Positions 7,153 to 14,932 are shown, counted from the first letter of the stretch. The stretch: 19,621 nucleotides of DNA from Litoreibacter sp. (GCA_013042765.1 JABDPP010000209.1:1-19621); one strand, 5' to 3'. Notes: a model not told the origin generated them from the letters alone. Translations and numbers: made by a program.

Positions 7153-8373
7153 TTATGCGAAGAGCTCGTGGCACAGCTCCAGAGCCTCGATCAGCACGTC
7201 CACCTCTCCTTCAGTATTATACATTCCGAACGAGGCCCGGCAGGTCGCGTTAATGTCCATGAACTCCATCAGCGGTTGCGCGCAATGCTGACCTGCCCGC
7301 ACTGCAACGCCCTTCTTGTCGAGCACGGTGGAGATATCATGAGCGTGGGCCGCGCCTTCCAGCGTGAAAGAGAAGATGCCCCCCTTCTCAGCGCTCTGGC
7401 CCTGAACATTCAGCCAGTTCAAACCGCTCAATCGCTCTCTCGCATAGTCGCGGATGCTGTTCTCGTGGGCCATGATGTTATTCATACCCAGTGACATCAT
7501 GTAGTCGAGCGCCACACCCAACCCGATCATCTGAACGATACCGGGCGTCCCGGCCTCGAACTTCATCGGAGGGTCGTTGTAGATCACCTCGTCGCGATGT
7601 ACGTCGCGGATCATGTCACCACCACCGATGAATGGGCGCATTTCGGACATACGTTCGGATTTGACGTAGATCGCCCCTGATCCGGATGGACCATAGAGCT
7701 TGTGGCCGGTGACGGCATAGAAGTCACAGCCGATATCCTGAACATCGACCGGCAGGTGTACAGCAGCTTGCGAGCCATCGACCAAAACCGGAACGCCCTT
7801 GGATTGTGCGCCTTCACAGATCGATTTTACATCGACCTTCGTGCCCAACACGTTCGACATGTGGGTGACCGCGACGAGCTTGGTCCGCGGCGTTATCGCA
7901 TCAATCACATTTTGGGGGTCCAGATCGCCATTAGCGTCAACATCGACCCAAACCAGCTTCACGCCCTGACGCTCGCGCAGGAAATGCCACGGCACGATAT
8001 TGGCATGGTGCTCCATGATGCTCAGCACGATTTCATCGCCGGCTTCCATCCGGGGCATGGCCCAGCCATAGGCCACCATGTTGATGCCCTCGGTGGTGCC
8101 TGAGTTCATCACGATCTCGTCTTCGGAACCCGCATTCAGGAACCGCGCAAGTGTTCCGCGCACGCTCTCGTATTTCTCTGTCGCGAGGTTGGAGAGGTAG
8201 TGCAGGCCGCGGTGGACGTTCGAGTACTCTTCTGAATAAGCCCGCGTCACGGCGTCGATCACCACCTGCGGCTTCTGCGAGGAGGCACCGTTGTCCAGAT
8301 AGACCAGAGGTTTGCCGTTCACCTCCCGCGACAGGATCGGGAAGTCCTTCCTTACGGCTTCAACATTAAACAC
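7153..8373 (-). CDS. sufS: SufS cysteine desulfurase (group II)
   Basis: SufS is a PLP enzyme that takes sulfur from cysteine as an enzyme-bound persulfide for iron-sulfur cluster assembly on SufBCD, normally passing it to SufE or SufU. The protein is 406 aa from the GTG at 8373 (MFNVEAVRKDFPILSRE), the usual SufS length. The PLP lysine is Lys225 (TGHKLYGP) and the persulfide cysteine Cys364 (RAGQHCAQPL), matching E. coli SufS numbering. An in-frame TTG at 8391 would add six residues without family support. I prefer the GTG, which has GGAG upstream and overlaps the end of the preceding membrane-protein gene by 8 nt. It is the last gene of the suf operon seen here; no sufE or sufA follows in the window. 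Confidence 0.95.
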   Translation of the reverse strand: MFNVEAVRKDFPILSREVNGKPLVYLDNGASSQKPQVVIDAVTRAYSEEYSNVHRGLHYLSNLATEKYESVRGTLARFLNAGSEDEIVMNSGTTEGINMVAYGWAMPRMEAGDEIVLSIMEHHANIVPWHFLRERQGVKLVWVDVDANGDLDPQNVIDAITPRTKLVAVTHMSNVLGTKVDVKSICEGAQSKGVPVLVDGSQAAVHLPVDVQDIGCDFYAVTGHKLYGPSGSGAIYVKSERMSEMRPFIGGGDMIRDVHRDEVIYNDPPMKFEAGTPGIVQMIGLGVALDYMMSLGMNNIMAHENSIRDYARERLSGLNWLNVQGQSAEKGGIFSFTLEGAAHAHDISTVLDKKGVAVRAGQHCAQPLMEFMDINATCRASFGMYNTEGEVDVLIEALELCHELFA

Positions 8374-8962
8374 GTCCGATCTCCATCCCAAACAACGCCG
8401 CTATGAGCCCGGCAATGATGCTCAAGCCAAAGCCGACAGCAAATATCGACACCATCAAACCCGCAAAAACCAGCGGAACCGATGAAAACCCATGCAGGAC
8501 CGCCACAAAATGTACGTAGAGCCAGAGGAACAGGATCACGCTGCCAAAGCCGATCAGCCCCGCCAAAAACGGTGAGATCGGCAGAACAAAGAGCTGCACC
8601 ACCTGCAACATGAGCATGATGGCTTGCAGCCAGATAACGAGGCTCAGGCTTTCGTTGAATTCTCCGGTTCCACCGAACCCCCGCCCGATGAAATGCGTGC
8701 AGATCACCATAAGCATCAGCACCCCGAACACGATCAGTGCGGAAAGCAGAGGCGAAGTCAAAAACTGCGCGGTAAGCTCGGGCGCGCCGGTTGGTGGTGC
8801 AAGCAGAGAGGCAAGCCTCGAGAGGATCCCCGACAAAACGACGATCAATCCCAGGATCATCCAAAGGACTTCGCGCCCAAATGAAAATGACAGGACCGTC
8901 GCAGCCCCTTCCTTGGGATTGACGATCGTCAGCTTCATAAGTTTCAGAATTTGCGACAGCAT
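8366..8962 (-). CDS. YIP1-family-like integral membrane protein, second of the pair
   Basis: This 198-aa, strongly hydrophobic protein has about five predicted membrane segments (about 33-55, 70-92, 106-127, 131-153, 163-190). The segment GFGGTGEFNESLSLVIWLQAIM (95-116) is the kind of Gly-rich turn before a helix typical of bacterial YIP1-domain proteins. I took the ATG at 8962 (MLSQILKLM), 4 nt after the stop of the first YIP1-like gene; a TTG at 8980 is less likely. It overlaps sufS by 8 nt, so translation is likely coupled to sufS. Nothing catalytic is visible. A role in iron-sulfur assembly is suggested only by position. Family assignment is moderate; function unknown. Confidence 0.8.
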   Translation of the reverse strand: MLSQILKLMKLTIVNPKEGAATVLSFSFGREVLWMILGLIVVLSGILSRLASLLAPPTGAPELTAQFLTSPLLSALIVFGVLMLMVICTHFIGRGFGGTGEFNESLSLVIWLQAIMLMLQVVQLFVLPISPFLAGLIGFGSVILFLWLYVHFVAVLHGFSSVPLVFAGLMVSIFAVGFGLSIIAGLIAALFGMEIGRV

Positions 8963-8966
8963 CTTG

Positions 8967-9452
8967 TCAGGCCTTCTCAACCGCGATCAAACCATTGATC
9001 CAGATAAACAGGAAAACGCCGAAAGCCAGAAGAGATATCAGGTTCAGTGCCGGTCCTGGGCCCATAAAGCCTACAACGAGCCCTTGTAGCAACACCATCG
9101 GGACACTTGCCAGCAGCGCCCAGAAGAGCGCGAGGCGCGCATCCAGGTACCTTCCCTGCCCGCCAAGGATCCGTGCGACGATGTGGGAAAGCGCGGCCAG
9201 CCCGTAGAGCGCCAGCGGCGCCACCAGGACAGAACCGACAAATGCGCCCCCTGCGAGAGCCTCGAAAGGAGGATCGCCGCCACTCAGATGCACCTCACGG
9301 GCCAATCCCGGCAACCGCGCCACGAAGAAAAGCAGGCAGGCAATCATCAACCAGGCCAAGGCACGTTCTTCGCCCGCGCCCCGGTCCAGATGATCTCTCA
9401 ACACTGAACGCGGCGCGCGGTAGCTGCGCAAGATAGCCGTTACGGTCGACAT
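8967..9452 (-). CDS. YIP1-family-like integral membrane protein, first of the pair
   Basis: This 161-aa protein has a polar N-terminus with basic residues (1-28) and about four membrane segments (about 31-50, 66-95, 106-128, 136-157). The gene starts 3 nt after the sufD stop codon and has only a poor ribosome-binding site, which suggests translational coupling to sufD. The second membrane-protein gene starts 4 nt after its stop. The short cytosolic segment ILGGQGRYLDARLALFW resembles the conserved turn of YIP1-like proteins and parallels the GGTGEFNESLSLVIW segment of its neighbour, so the two may be diverged paralogues forming a heteromer. No metal or cluster ligands (no Cys, few His) are evident. 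Function unknown. Confidence 0.78.
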   Translation of the reverse strand: MSTVTAILRSYRAPRSVLRDHLDRGAGEERALAWLMIACLLFFVARLPGLAREVHLSGGDPPFEALAGGAFVGSVLVAPLALYGLAALSHIVARILGGQGRYLDARLALFWALLASVPMVLLQGLVVGFMGPGPALNLISLLAFGVFLFIWINGLIAVEKA

Positions 9453-9455
9453 GTA

Positions 9456-10742
9456 TCAGCCGCGCCGCCGTGCGAGCCAATTCTGAAGCCGGCCCAGCAG
9501 GTCGTCTGCAATGGTCTCGTCTTCGATCTCTTCCAGCGCCTCGGCCAGGAAAGCCAGAACCAGCAGGTCCTGCGCATCGTCCTTCGAAACGCCACGCGAT
9601 TGCAGGTAGAACAGTGCTTCCTCGTCGATCGCGCCCGAGGTGGAGCCATGCGAACAAGCCACGTCATCGGCGTAGATCTCAAGTTCCGGCTTGGCGAGGA
9701 ACTGGCTGTCGCCATCCAGAAGCAGAGACTGACTGATCTGGTATCCATCGGTCTTCTGGGCGCCTTCTTTCACAAGGATCTTACCCTGAAACACTCCGGT
9801 CGCCCCGTTGCGCAACACCTTCTTGAACACCTGGCGGCTTTCGCAGTTCAGTGCGTCATGGGTGATAAACACGGTATCATCGTGGTGAAAATCACCGTCA
9901 CCTACGGCGGCACCGGCCACATGAGCGATAGCATTGTCACCGGTCAGCTCGATCACGCACTCATTGCGGGTCATCACGCCGTTGGCGGTCAGTGTAAACG
10001 ACTTGAACGTGCTTTCCTCACCCAGACGCGCGAACGTGTGTGTTACCGCACGGCGTTCGTGGTCGCGGCCCTGGGCGCGAACATGATGGAACGCCGCCCC
10101 GTCTGCGATATCGACTTCCATGACCTTGTTGAACCGGGCCGCAGCCGGCCCGCTCTCGATCACGGTGACATCAGCCCCTTTTTCCACCTTTACGCAATGA
10201 TGCAGGATCGCGTCGCTGGACTCCGAATTATGGAGATAGATCAGCGAGATCGGTTTCGAGACCTTGCCCGTTGCCCGGATCAGGACGCCATCGGTCGCAA
10301 AGGCTGTATTGAGCGCCGCAAGCGGGCGTTGGACAGGAACCTGCCCGTTTGATTCCAACGCACCGTAGAGGTCCTTGGCCCAGTGGATATCCGCCTGTGC
10401 GGCTTCGCTGAGGCGTGTGATCTCGACACCGTCAAGGCTCAGATCATCAGACGCCTCGGCGTCAAAAACGCCATCGACGAAAACGATCTTCAGGCGGTCG
10501 AGATCTCCGAAGATCGGCGTTTCCTGCGGATCGAACACTGCTGCCAGATCCGGCTCAGCGGATGTCAGCGAGATCGGGTTGGTGAATTTCCAATACTCAT
10601 CACGCGCGCTGGGAAGGCCTGCTGCCTGAACGCGAGCCAGCGCGTCAGTCCGTGCCGCCGACGCCCATTTACCGCCCTGCGGCAGCGACAGACCGGCGAG
10701 CCGCTCCTGCGTGATTGTCTGTTTTGCCTGCGGGAGGGCCAT
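9456..10742 (-). CDS. sufD: SufD, FeS cluster scaffold subunit
   Basis: SufD is the non-ATPase partner of SufB in the cytosolic SufBC2D scaffold that builds iron-sulfur clusters. The protein is 428 aa, the normal length. A helical N-terminal part (1-90) is followed by the beta-helix core. The C-terminal signature CSHGSTSGAIDEEALFYLQSRG (from 363) contains His365, the equivalent of E. coli His360, a proposed cluster ligand at the SufB-SufD interface. The ATG overlaps the sufC stop codon by one base (TAATG), and a GGAGG site lies inside the end of sufC, so the two are translationally coupled. It is followed after 3 nt by the first YIP1-like gene. Confidence 0.96.
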   Translation of the reverse strand: MALPQAKQTITQERLAGLSLPQGGKWASAARTDALARVQAAGLPSARDEYWKFTNPISLTSAEPDLAAVFDPQETPIFGDLDRLKIVFVDGVFDAEASDDLSLDGVEITRLSEAAQADIHWAKDLYGALESNGQVPVQRPLAALNTAFATDGVLIRATGKVSKPISLIYLHNSESSDAILHHCVKVEKGADVTVIESGPAAARFNKVMEVDIADGAAFHHVRAQGRDHERRAVTHTFARLGEESTFKSFTLTANGVMTRNECVIELTGDNAIAHVAGAAVGDGDFHHDDTVFITHDALNCESRQVFKKVLRNGATGVFQGKILVKEGAQKTDGYQISQSLLLDGDSQFLAKPELEIYADDVACSHGSTSGAIDEEALFYLQSRGVSKDDAQDLLVLAFLAEALEEIEDETIADDLLGRLQNWLARRRG

Positions 10743-11497
10743 TATGCCACCTCCGCAAGAATATCGGCATAACCGTTGGTCTCGACCTCCAGCGCCAACT
10801 CAGGGCCACCGGTCTTAACGATGCGCCCGTCGGCCATGATGTGCACGACATCAGGTTTGATGTGGTCCAGAAGGCGCTGGTAGTGGGTAATAACGAGGAA
10901 GGAACGCCCCTCGGAACGCAGTGCGTTGACGCCTTCTGCCACCAGCTTCATCGCATCCACATCAAGGCCGGAATCGGTCTCATCGAGGATGCACATTTTC
11001 GGCTCCAGCATCGCCATCTGCAGGATCTCGTTACGCTTCTTCTCACCGCCCGAAAAGCCCACGTTGACGGGGCGCTTGAGCATGTCCGCGTCGATCTTGA
11101 GACTCTTGGCCTTCTCACGCACGAACTTGAGGAAATCGGCAGCGCTCATTTCTTCTTCACCGCGCGCCTTGCGCTGTGCGTTCACAGCGGTGCGCAGGAA
11201 GGTCATATTGCCGACGCCCGGGATCTCCACCGGATATTGGAACGCAAGGAAAAGACCGGCTGCTGCGCGCTCTTCCGGCTCCATCTCCAGCACATCCTCA
11301 CCGTCGAGAACAGCTTCGCCGTCGGTTACGTCGTAGCCGTCCTTGCCCGAAAGGACATAGGACAGGGTCGACTTGCCCGACCCGTTCGGGCCCATGATCG
11401 CATGGACCTTCCCGGTCTCCACCGTCAGGTCGACCCCTTTCAGGATCTGCTTGTCTTCTTCTTCAAGTTTGACGTGTAGATTTTTGATTTCCAGCAT
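10742..11497 (-). CDS. sufC: SufC, ABC-type ATPase of the Suf scaffold
   Basis: SufC is the cytosolic ATPase that drives conformational change of the SufBC2D complex. The protein is 251 aa. Walker A is GPNGSGKS (36-43), the Q-loop is Gln87, the ABC signature FSGGE is at 148-152, Walker B ILDET (170-174) has Glu173, and the H-loop His is at 205. The segment FSGGEKKRNEILQM is characteristic of SufC rather than transport ATPases. I chose the ATG at 11497 (MLEIKNLHVKLEEE), preceded by AGAGGAAG, over an upstream in-frame TTG at 11515. It is separated from sufB by 152 nt, the widest gap in the operon, and fused by TAATG overlap to sufD. Confidence 0.97.
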   Translation of the reverse strand: MLEIKNLHVKLEEEDKQILKGVDLTVETGKVHAIMGPNGSGKSTLSYVLSGKDGYDVTDGEAVLDGEDVLEMEPEERAAAGLFLAFQYPVEIPGVGNMTFLRTAVNAQRKARGEEEMSAADFLKFVREKAKSLKIDADMLKRPVNVGFSGGEKKRNEILQMAMLEPKMCILDETDSGLDVDAMKLVAEGVNALRSEGRSFLVITHYQRLLDHIKPDVVHIMADGRIVKTGGPELALEVETNGYADILAEVA

Positions 11498-11649
11498 TTT
11501 TCTTCCTCTGGTCAACGCTGTTTCAGCGTAGTTGTCTTGAACTGCGACAGGATCCGGTCGCGTATATAGAATTACGTGTCCTGGGTCTCTTGCAGGGTCG
11601 TTCCCGAGCTCGCTGGCCCGGCCTCACGCCGGGGCTCAAGGCTCGGTGC
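11498..11649 (-). other. sufB-sufC intercistronic region with two hairpins
   Basis: This 152-nt gap holds no supported gene. On the minus strand CCCGGC...GCCGGG (5-nt loop) lies close after the sufB stop, with no T-run. ACGCTG-AAA-CAGCGT (11515-11529) sits just before the sufC ribosome-binding site. These could act in mRNA processing or in setting sufB:sufC ratios; I see no convincing promoter. Confidence 0.45.
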
Positions 11650-13173
11650 TTACCCCACCGACCCTTCCAGCGAGATCGCCACGAGCTGCTGTGCTTCCAT
11701 GGCAAATTCCATCGGCAAAGCCTGCAGCACATCCTTGCAGAACCCGTTGACGACGAGCGCCACGGCCTCTTCCTCGTCCATGCCGCGCTGGCGGCAGTAG
11801 AACAACTGGTCGTCATCTACCTTGGACGTGGTTGCCTCGTGCTCAACCCGGCTCGAATTATTCTTCACCTCGATATACGGCACGGTGTGCGCCCCGCATT
11901 TGTCACCGATCAGGAGACTGTCACACTGGGTGTAGTTGCGGCCGTTCTGCGCTTTGGGGTGCATCGACACAAGCCCGCGATAGGTGTTCTGGGCCTTACC
12001 CGCCGAGATACCCTTGGAAACGATCCGCGACTTCGTGTTCTTGCCCAGATGCACCATCTTCGTGCCGGTATCGGCCTGCTGCATGTTGTTGGCGATAGCG
12101 ATCGAGTAGAACTCACCCTGGCTTTCGTTACCCCGCAGGATGCAGGACGGGTATTTCCACGTTACTGCGGAACCTGTCTCAACCTGAGTCCACATCACCT
12201 TAGAGCGGTCACCCCGGCAATCGGCGCGCTTGGTGACGAAATTATAGATCCCGCCAACGCCGTTCTCGTCGCCCGGATACCAGTTCTGGACGGTGGAATA
12301 TTTGATCTCCGCATCTTCCAGCGCAACCAGTTCCACCACAGCGGCGTGCAACTGGTTGGTGTCGCGCATCGGCGCTGTGCAGCCTTCGAGGTAGCTGACA
12401 TAAGAGCCTTTGTCGGCGATGATCAGCGTCCGCTCAAATTGCCCCGTATTCTCGGCATTGATCCGGAAATAGGTGCTGAGCTCCATTGGGCAACGCACGC
12501 CCGGCGGCACGTAAACAAAGGAGCCATCCGAGAACACGGCGCTGTTGAGAGTCGCAAAGTAATTGTCGGTAACCGGAACAACCGAGCCAAGGTATTTCTT
12601 GACCAGTTCGGGGTGCTCGCGGATCGCCTCGGAAATCGAGCAGAAAATCACACCGGCTTTCTTCAGCTCTGCCTGGAAGGTCGTGCCAACAGAAACACTG
12701 TCGAATACCGCGTCCACGGCAACCTTGCGGCCCTCGGCCGGCGCGTCTTCCGCGCCTTCGACACCCGCCAGGATCATCTGCTCTTTCAGCGGGATGCCAA
12801 GCTTTTTGTAGGTTTCCAACAGCTTGGGATCCACATCGTCCAGCGACTTGGGTTTCTCGGCCATCGATTTTGGCGAGGCGTAGTAATAAACGTCCTGGTA
12901 GTCGATCTTGGGATAATCGACCATTGCCCATTCCGGCTCGGTCATCTTTTCCCACCGCGCGAAGGCCTGCAGACGCCACTCGGTCATCCACTCGGGCTCT
13001 TCGTTCTTTTCAGAGATCAGCCGAACGATATCTGGGTTCACGCCCTTCGGGGCATAATCCATCTCGATCTCGGTTTCCCAACCGTATTTGTACTTGCCGC
13101 CAACCTCGCGCACCGCATCCACGGTCTCCTGATCAACGCCTTCCTTGACCTCAGTGGTGTCCAAAACACTCAT
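11650..13173 (-). CDS. sufB: SufB, FeS cluster scaffold subunit
   Basis: SufB is the core scaffold on which nascent iron-sulfur clusters form after sulfur delivery. The protein is 507 aa, the long form common outside enterics. The conserved sulfur-accepting region [28 protein letters not shown] (212-239) precedes SYLEGCTAP with Cys265, the probable equivalent of the key E. coli SufB cysteine. Near the C-terminus [22 protein letters not shown] (443-464) carries His445 and Glu446, a proposed cluster-ligand region. The ATG at 13173 has GGGAG upstream. It lies 51 nt after the NifS/IscS-like gene; that gap carries a CGGACG-CGTCCG hairpin (13190-13206). No truncation or inserted intein was seen. 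Confidence 0.97.
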   Translation of the reverse strand: MSVLDTTEVKEGVDQETVDAVREVGGKYKYGWETEIEMDYAPKGVNPDIVRLISEKNEEPEWMTEWRLQAFARWEKMTEPEWAMVDYPKIDYQDVYYYASPKSMAEKPKSLDDVDPKLLETYKKLGIPLKEQMILAGVEGAEDAPAEGRKVAVDAVFDSVSVGTTFQAELKKAGVIFCSISEAIREHPELVKKYLGSVVPVTDNYFATLNSAVFSDGSFVYVPPGVRCPMELSTYFRINAENTGQFERTLIIADKGSYVSYLEGCTAPMRDTNQLHAAVVELVALEDAEIKYSTVQNWYPGDENGVGGIYNFVTKRADCRGDRSKVMWTQVETGSAVTWKYPSCILRGNESQGEFYSIAIANNMQQADTGTKMVHLGKNTKSRIVSKGISAGKAQNTYRGLVSMHPKAQNGRNYTQCDSLLIGDKCGAHTVPYIEVKNNSSRVEHEATTSKVDDDQLFYCRQRGMDEEEAVALVVNGFCKDVLQALPMEFAMEAQQLVAISLEGSVG

Positions 13174-13224
13174 TCTGGTCTCCCTTGTCCGGACGCCAGC
13201 CGTCCGATTGTCATCATCCCATTC

Positions 13225-14268
13225 TCAGGCCGCGCGGGCCCGAAATCTCTTCTCCGCCGCCAGCCAGGCTTCGGCGAAACGCAAAACTTCTTCTTCGCGC
13301 GTTGTCGGCCCCAAAGAGACCCGCACCGCGCTGGCCGCCGTTTGGTCATCAAAGCCCATCGCCTTGAGGACCCGGCTGGCCCGCACCTTCCCGCTCGAGC
13401 AGGCCGAACCCGCAGAGATCGCGAAACCCGCGAGATCCATCTGCATCACCTGTGTCTCGCCCTTCCAGCCGGGCGTCGCAAAGCAGGTGGTGTTCGGGAG
13501 GCGAACACCGTCTTTCCCGACAAAAATAGTATTCTTTGCCTCGGCCTCAATGGCCTTTTCTAGAATATTTCTAAGTTCTGCAACCCTGTCCCAGACACCA
13601 TTTTCAATTTCGCGCTGTGCAGCCTCAGCCGCAGCCCCGAATCCGGCGATGCCGACCACATTCTCGGTCCCCGATCGGCGTCCCATTTCCTGCCCGCCGC
13701 CCTTGATCCGCGCGGCGACCTCGACGCCTTGCCGAACAACCAGAGCCCCGACCCCTTTAGGCCCGCCCAGCTTGTGCGCGGAGACCAGCGCCCGCGCCGC
13801 ACCCGACCACGCGAAAGAGACCGGCATCTTCCCGAAGGCCTGCGTCATGTCGCTCAGTGCCAGACCGTCAGGCACCTCCTGCAACACGCCGGTCTCGCTG
13901 TTGGCCAACTGCAGAACCGAGCGGTCCGGCGTGGCCACCTGAACCTTCCCCTGTGCATTCACCGGCAAGTCTTCCCCGGTCCAGGCCGCAACCGCCTCAT
14001 GCTCGACCGCGCTGCCGGTCCAGCCCTGATCCGCACAGGCCAGCGCGGCCGCTTCGGTTGCCGATGATGTGAAAATCACATCCGCCCCTGACGCGCCAAA
14101 CGCCTCAGAAACCTGAGCGCGTGCGCGCTCCACCAGGGCCTTCGCCGCCCGCCCCTCGGCATGCACGCTCGACGGATTTCCAACGACATCCATAGCAGCA
14201 ATCATCGCGTCCCGCGCGGCAGCCGACAAAGGCGCTGTCGCATTGTAATCCAGATAACTGCGGCTCAT
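13225..14268 (-). CDS. NifS/IscS-like (group I) cysteine desulfurase
   Basis: This PLP-dependent cysteine desulfurase of 347 aa is shorter than IscS (about 404 aa). His90 (VEHEAV) stacks on PLP in the family. Asp140 and Gln143 (SDMTQAFGK) match the PLP-contacting pair, Lys166 (SAHKLGGPKG) is the Schiff-base residue, and Cys290 lies in the flexible loop SAGSACSSGK. The active site is complete, but the C-terminal extension that binds IscU in IscS is much reduced. I used the ATG at 14268 (MSRSYLDYNATAPL); an in-frame TTG at 14292 would run into the 19-nt intergenic repeat. It stands second in the iscR-suf operon, so two desulfurases share one transcript. Partner and division of labour with SufS are unknown. 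Confidence 0.92.
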   Translation of the reverse strand: MSRSYLDYNATAPLSAAARDAMIAAMDVVGNPSSVHAEGRAAKALVERARAQVSEAFGASGADVIFTSSATEAAALACADQGWTGSAVEHEAVAAWTGEDLPVNAQGKVQVATPDRSVLQLANSETGVLQEVPDGLALSDMTQAFGKMPVSFAWSGAARALVSAHKLGGPKGVGALVVRQGVEVAARIKGGGQEMGRRSGTENVVGIAGFGAAAEAAQREIENGVWDRVAELRNILEKAIEAEAKNTIFVGKDGVRLPNTTCFATPGWKGETQVMQMDLAGFAISAGSACSSGKVRASRVLKAMGFDDQTAASAVRVSLGPTTREEEVLRFAEAWLAAEKRFRARAA

Positions 14269-14290
14269 GAGGTGGCTTTCATTTCTCTTC

Positions 14291-14309
14291 AAATATCCCC
14301 GCCGGAGGC
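14291..14309 (-). repeat. Dispersed intergenic 19-nt repeat, copy 2
   Basis: The minus strand reads GCCTCCGGCGGGGATATTT, identical to copies at 1645-1663 and 19053-19071. This copy lies inside an operon, in the 79-nt gap between iscR and the desulfurase gene. It ends 22 nt before the desulfurase ATG, so it is transcribed as part of the mRNA leader of that gene. Confidence 0.85.
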
Positions 14310-14347
14310 ATCCTTAGCCTCAACCGCGACGAACGAAACCGCGCAGG

Positions 14348-14809
14348 TCATGTATCGTCCACCACGGTGAAGAGCGTCGGCACCGCCGGACAGGGGGTAA
14401 GCTCATTGGCCACCACGTCTGACAGCCTTGTCTGATGCAAGAACACGTAGACATGGGCGCTTAGGCTCTCCCAGAGCCGGTTCGTCATTGATTGTGCCTT
14501 GGAGCCGGAAAGGGCCCCCGACGCCCCCGCGCCCGTATGCATCGCGCTGACCGTTTCATCGACGGCCGCGAGGATCTCGGAAACCCGGATCGCATCGGGC
14601 GACTTGGCCAGCTTATAGCCTCCGCCGGGGCCTCTAACAGACGTTACCAGACCCGCCCGGCGCAGCTTCACAAAGAGCTGCTCAAGATAGGGCAGCGAGA
14701 TGTCCTGTCGCTTCGAAATCTCCCCCAAAGAGACAAGACCTCGGCCCTGTTCCTGCGCCAGATCGGCCAGCGCAACCATCGCATAGCGGCCCTTGGTGCT
14801 GAGTTTCAT
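14348..14809 (-). CDS. iscR: IscR, Rrf2-family regulator lacking the classical cluster cysteines
   Basis: This 153-aa regulator carries an N-terminal winged helix (MKLSTKGRYAMVALADLA, SLPYLEQLFVKLRRAGLVTSVRGPGGGYKLA). That segment is close to E. coli IscR, a regulator of iron-sulfur assembly genes. After VDETVSAM the E. coli protein has Cys92, Cys98 and Cys104 with His107. Here this stretch is HTGAGASGALSGSKAQSMTNRLW and holds no cysteine. The only cysteine in the protein is Cys140 (TPCP). R. sphaeroides IscR is known as an atypical cluster-binding repressor without those cysteines, so this is probably a lineage trait rather than loss of function. It is first gene of the operon, preceded by a strong promoter with iron-type operators. 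Confidence 0.93.
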   Translation of the reverse strand: MKLSTKGRYAMVALADLAQEQGRGLVSLGEISKRQDISLPYLEQLFVKLRRAGLVTSVRGPGGGYKLAKSPDAIRVSEILAAVDETVSAMHTGAGASGALSGSKAQSMTNRLWESLSAHVYVFLHQTRLSDVVANELTPCPAVPTLFTVVDDT

Positions 14810-14836
14810 CGCCTAACTTTCCTGAATTCCATTGAC

Positions 14837-14858
14837 GTTAAAGGGCACAGACTTTAAC
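14837..14858 (-). promoter_or_regulatory. Leader inverted repeat GTTAAAG-N8-CTTTAAC upstream of iscR
   Basis: A perfect 7-bp inverted repeat with 8-nt spacer lies in the predicted iscR leader, 28-49 nt before the ATG. It could be an RNA hairpin or a protein-binding palindrome. The adjoining TTGACGTTAAAG (plus, 14832-14843) resembles TTGACGTAAAG in the -35 region (minus strand). Confidence 0.45.
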
Positions 14859-14876
14859 TCCAATCTGACCGATCGA

Positions 14877-14891
14877 GCGGGGACACCCCGC
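14877..14891 (-). promoter_or_regulatory. GC hairpin at the predicted 5' end of the iscR-suf mRNA
   Basis: GCGGGG-TGT-CCCCGC on the minus strand, a perfect 6-bp stem. It begins about 13 nt after the -10 element, so it would form at or near the very 5' end of the transcript, where such hairpins often protect mRNA. There is no T-run, so it is not a terminator. Confidence 0.45.
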
Positions 14892-14896
14892 CAACT

Positions 14897-14909
14897 TAGA
14901 ATTATTCTA
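14897..14909. promoter_or_regulatory. Irr/ICE-like palindrome overlapping the iscR -10 element
   Basis: TAGAAT-T-ATTCTA is a perfect 6+1+6 palindrome resembling the Irr-binding iron control element of alphaproteobacteria (roughly TTTAGAA-N3-TTCTAAA). The minus-strand -10 hexamer TAGAAT is one arm, so a bound protein would block or control the iscR promoter. Assignment to Irr is by motif memory. Confidence 0.55.
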
Positions 14910-14932
14910 GATTACCTGAGTCTTTACGTCAA
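14904..14932 (-). promoter_or_regulatory. Sigma-70-type promoter of the iscR-suf operon
   Basis: TTGACG (14927-14932), 17-nt spacer, TAGAAT (14904-14909) on the minus strand. This is the best promoter match in the window, predicting a leader of roughly 85-90 nt before the iscR ATG at 14809. TGA-N9-TCA (14917-14931) overlaps the -35 and is a candidate IscR operator. Confidence 0.7.

Noticed and set aside
11590..13563. Long plus-strand open frame of 657 codons opposite sufB and the desulfurase gene
   Set aside because: It lies antisense to clearly conserved sufB and desulfurase sequence. It arises from GC-rich codon bias, has no recognisable domain and no good ribosome-binding site.
14877..14891. 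GCGGGG hairpin as a terminator for iscR
   Set aside because: It lies at the predicted transcript start, not after a gene, and has no T-run.
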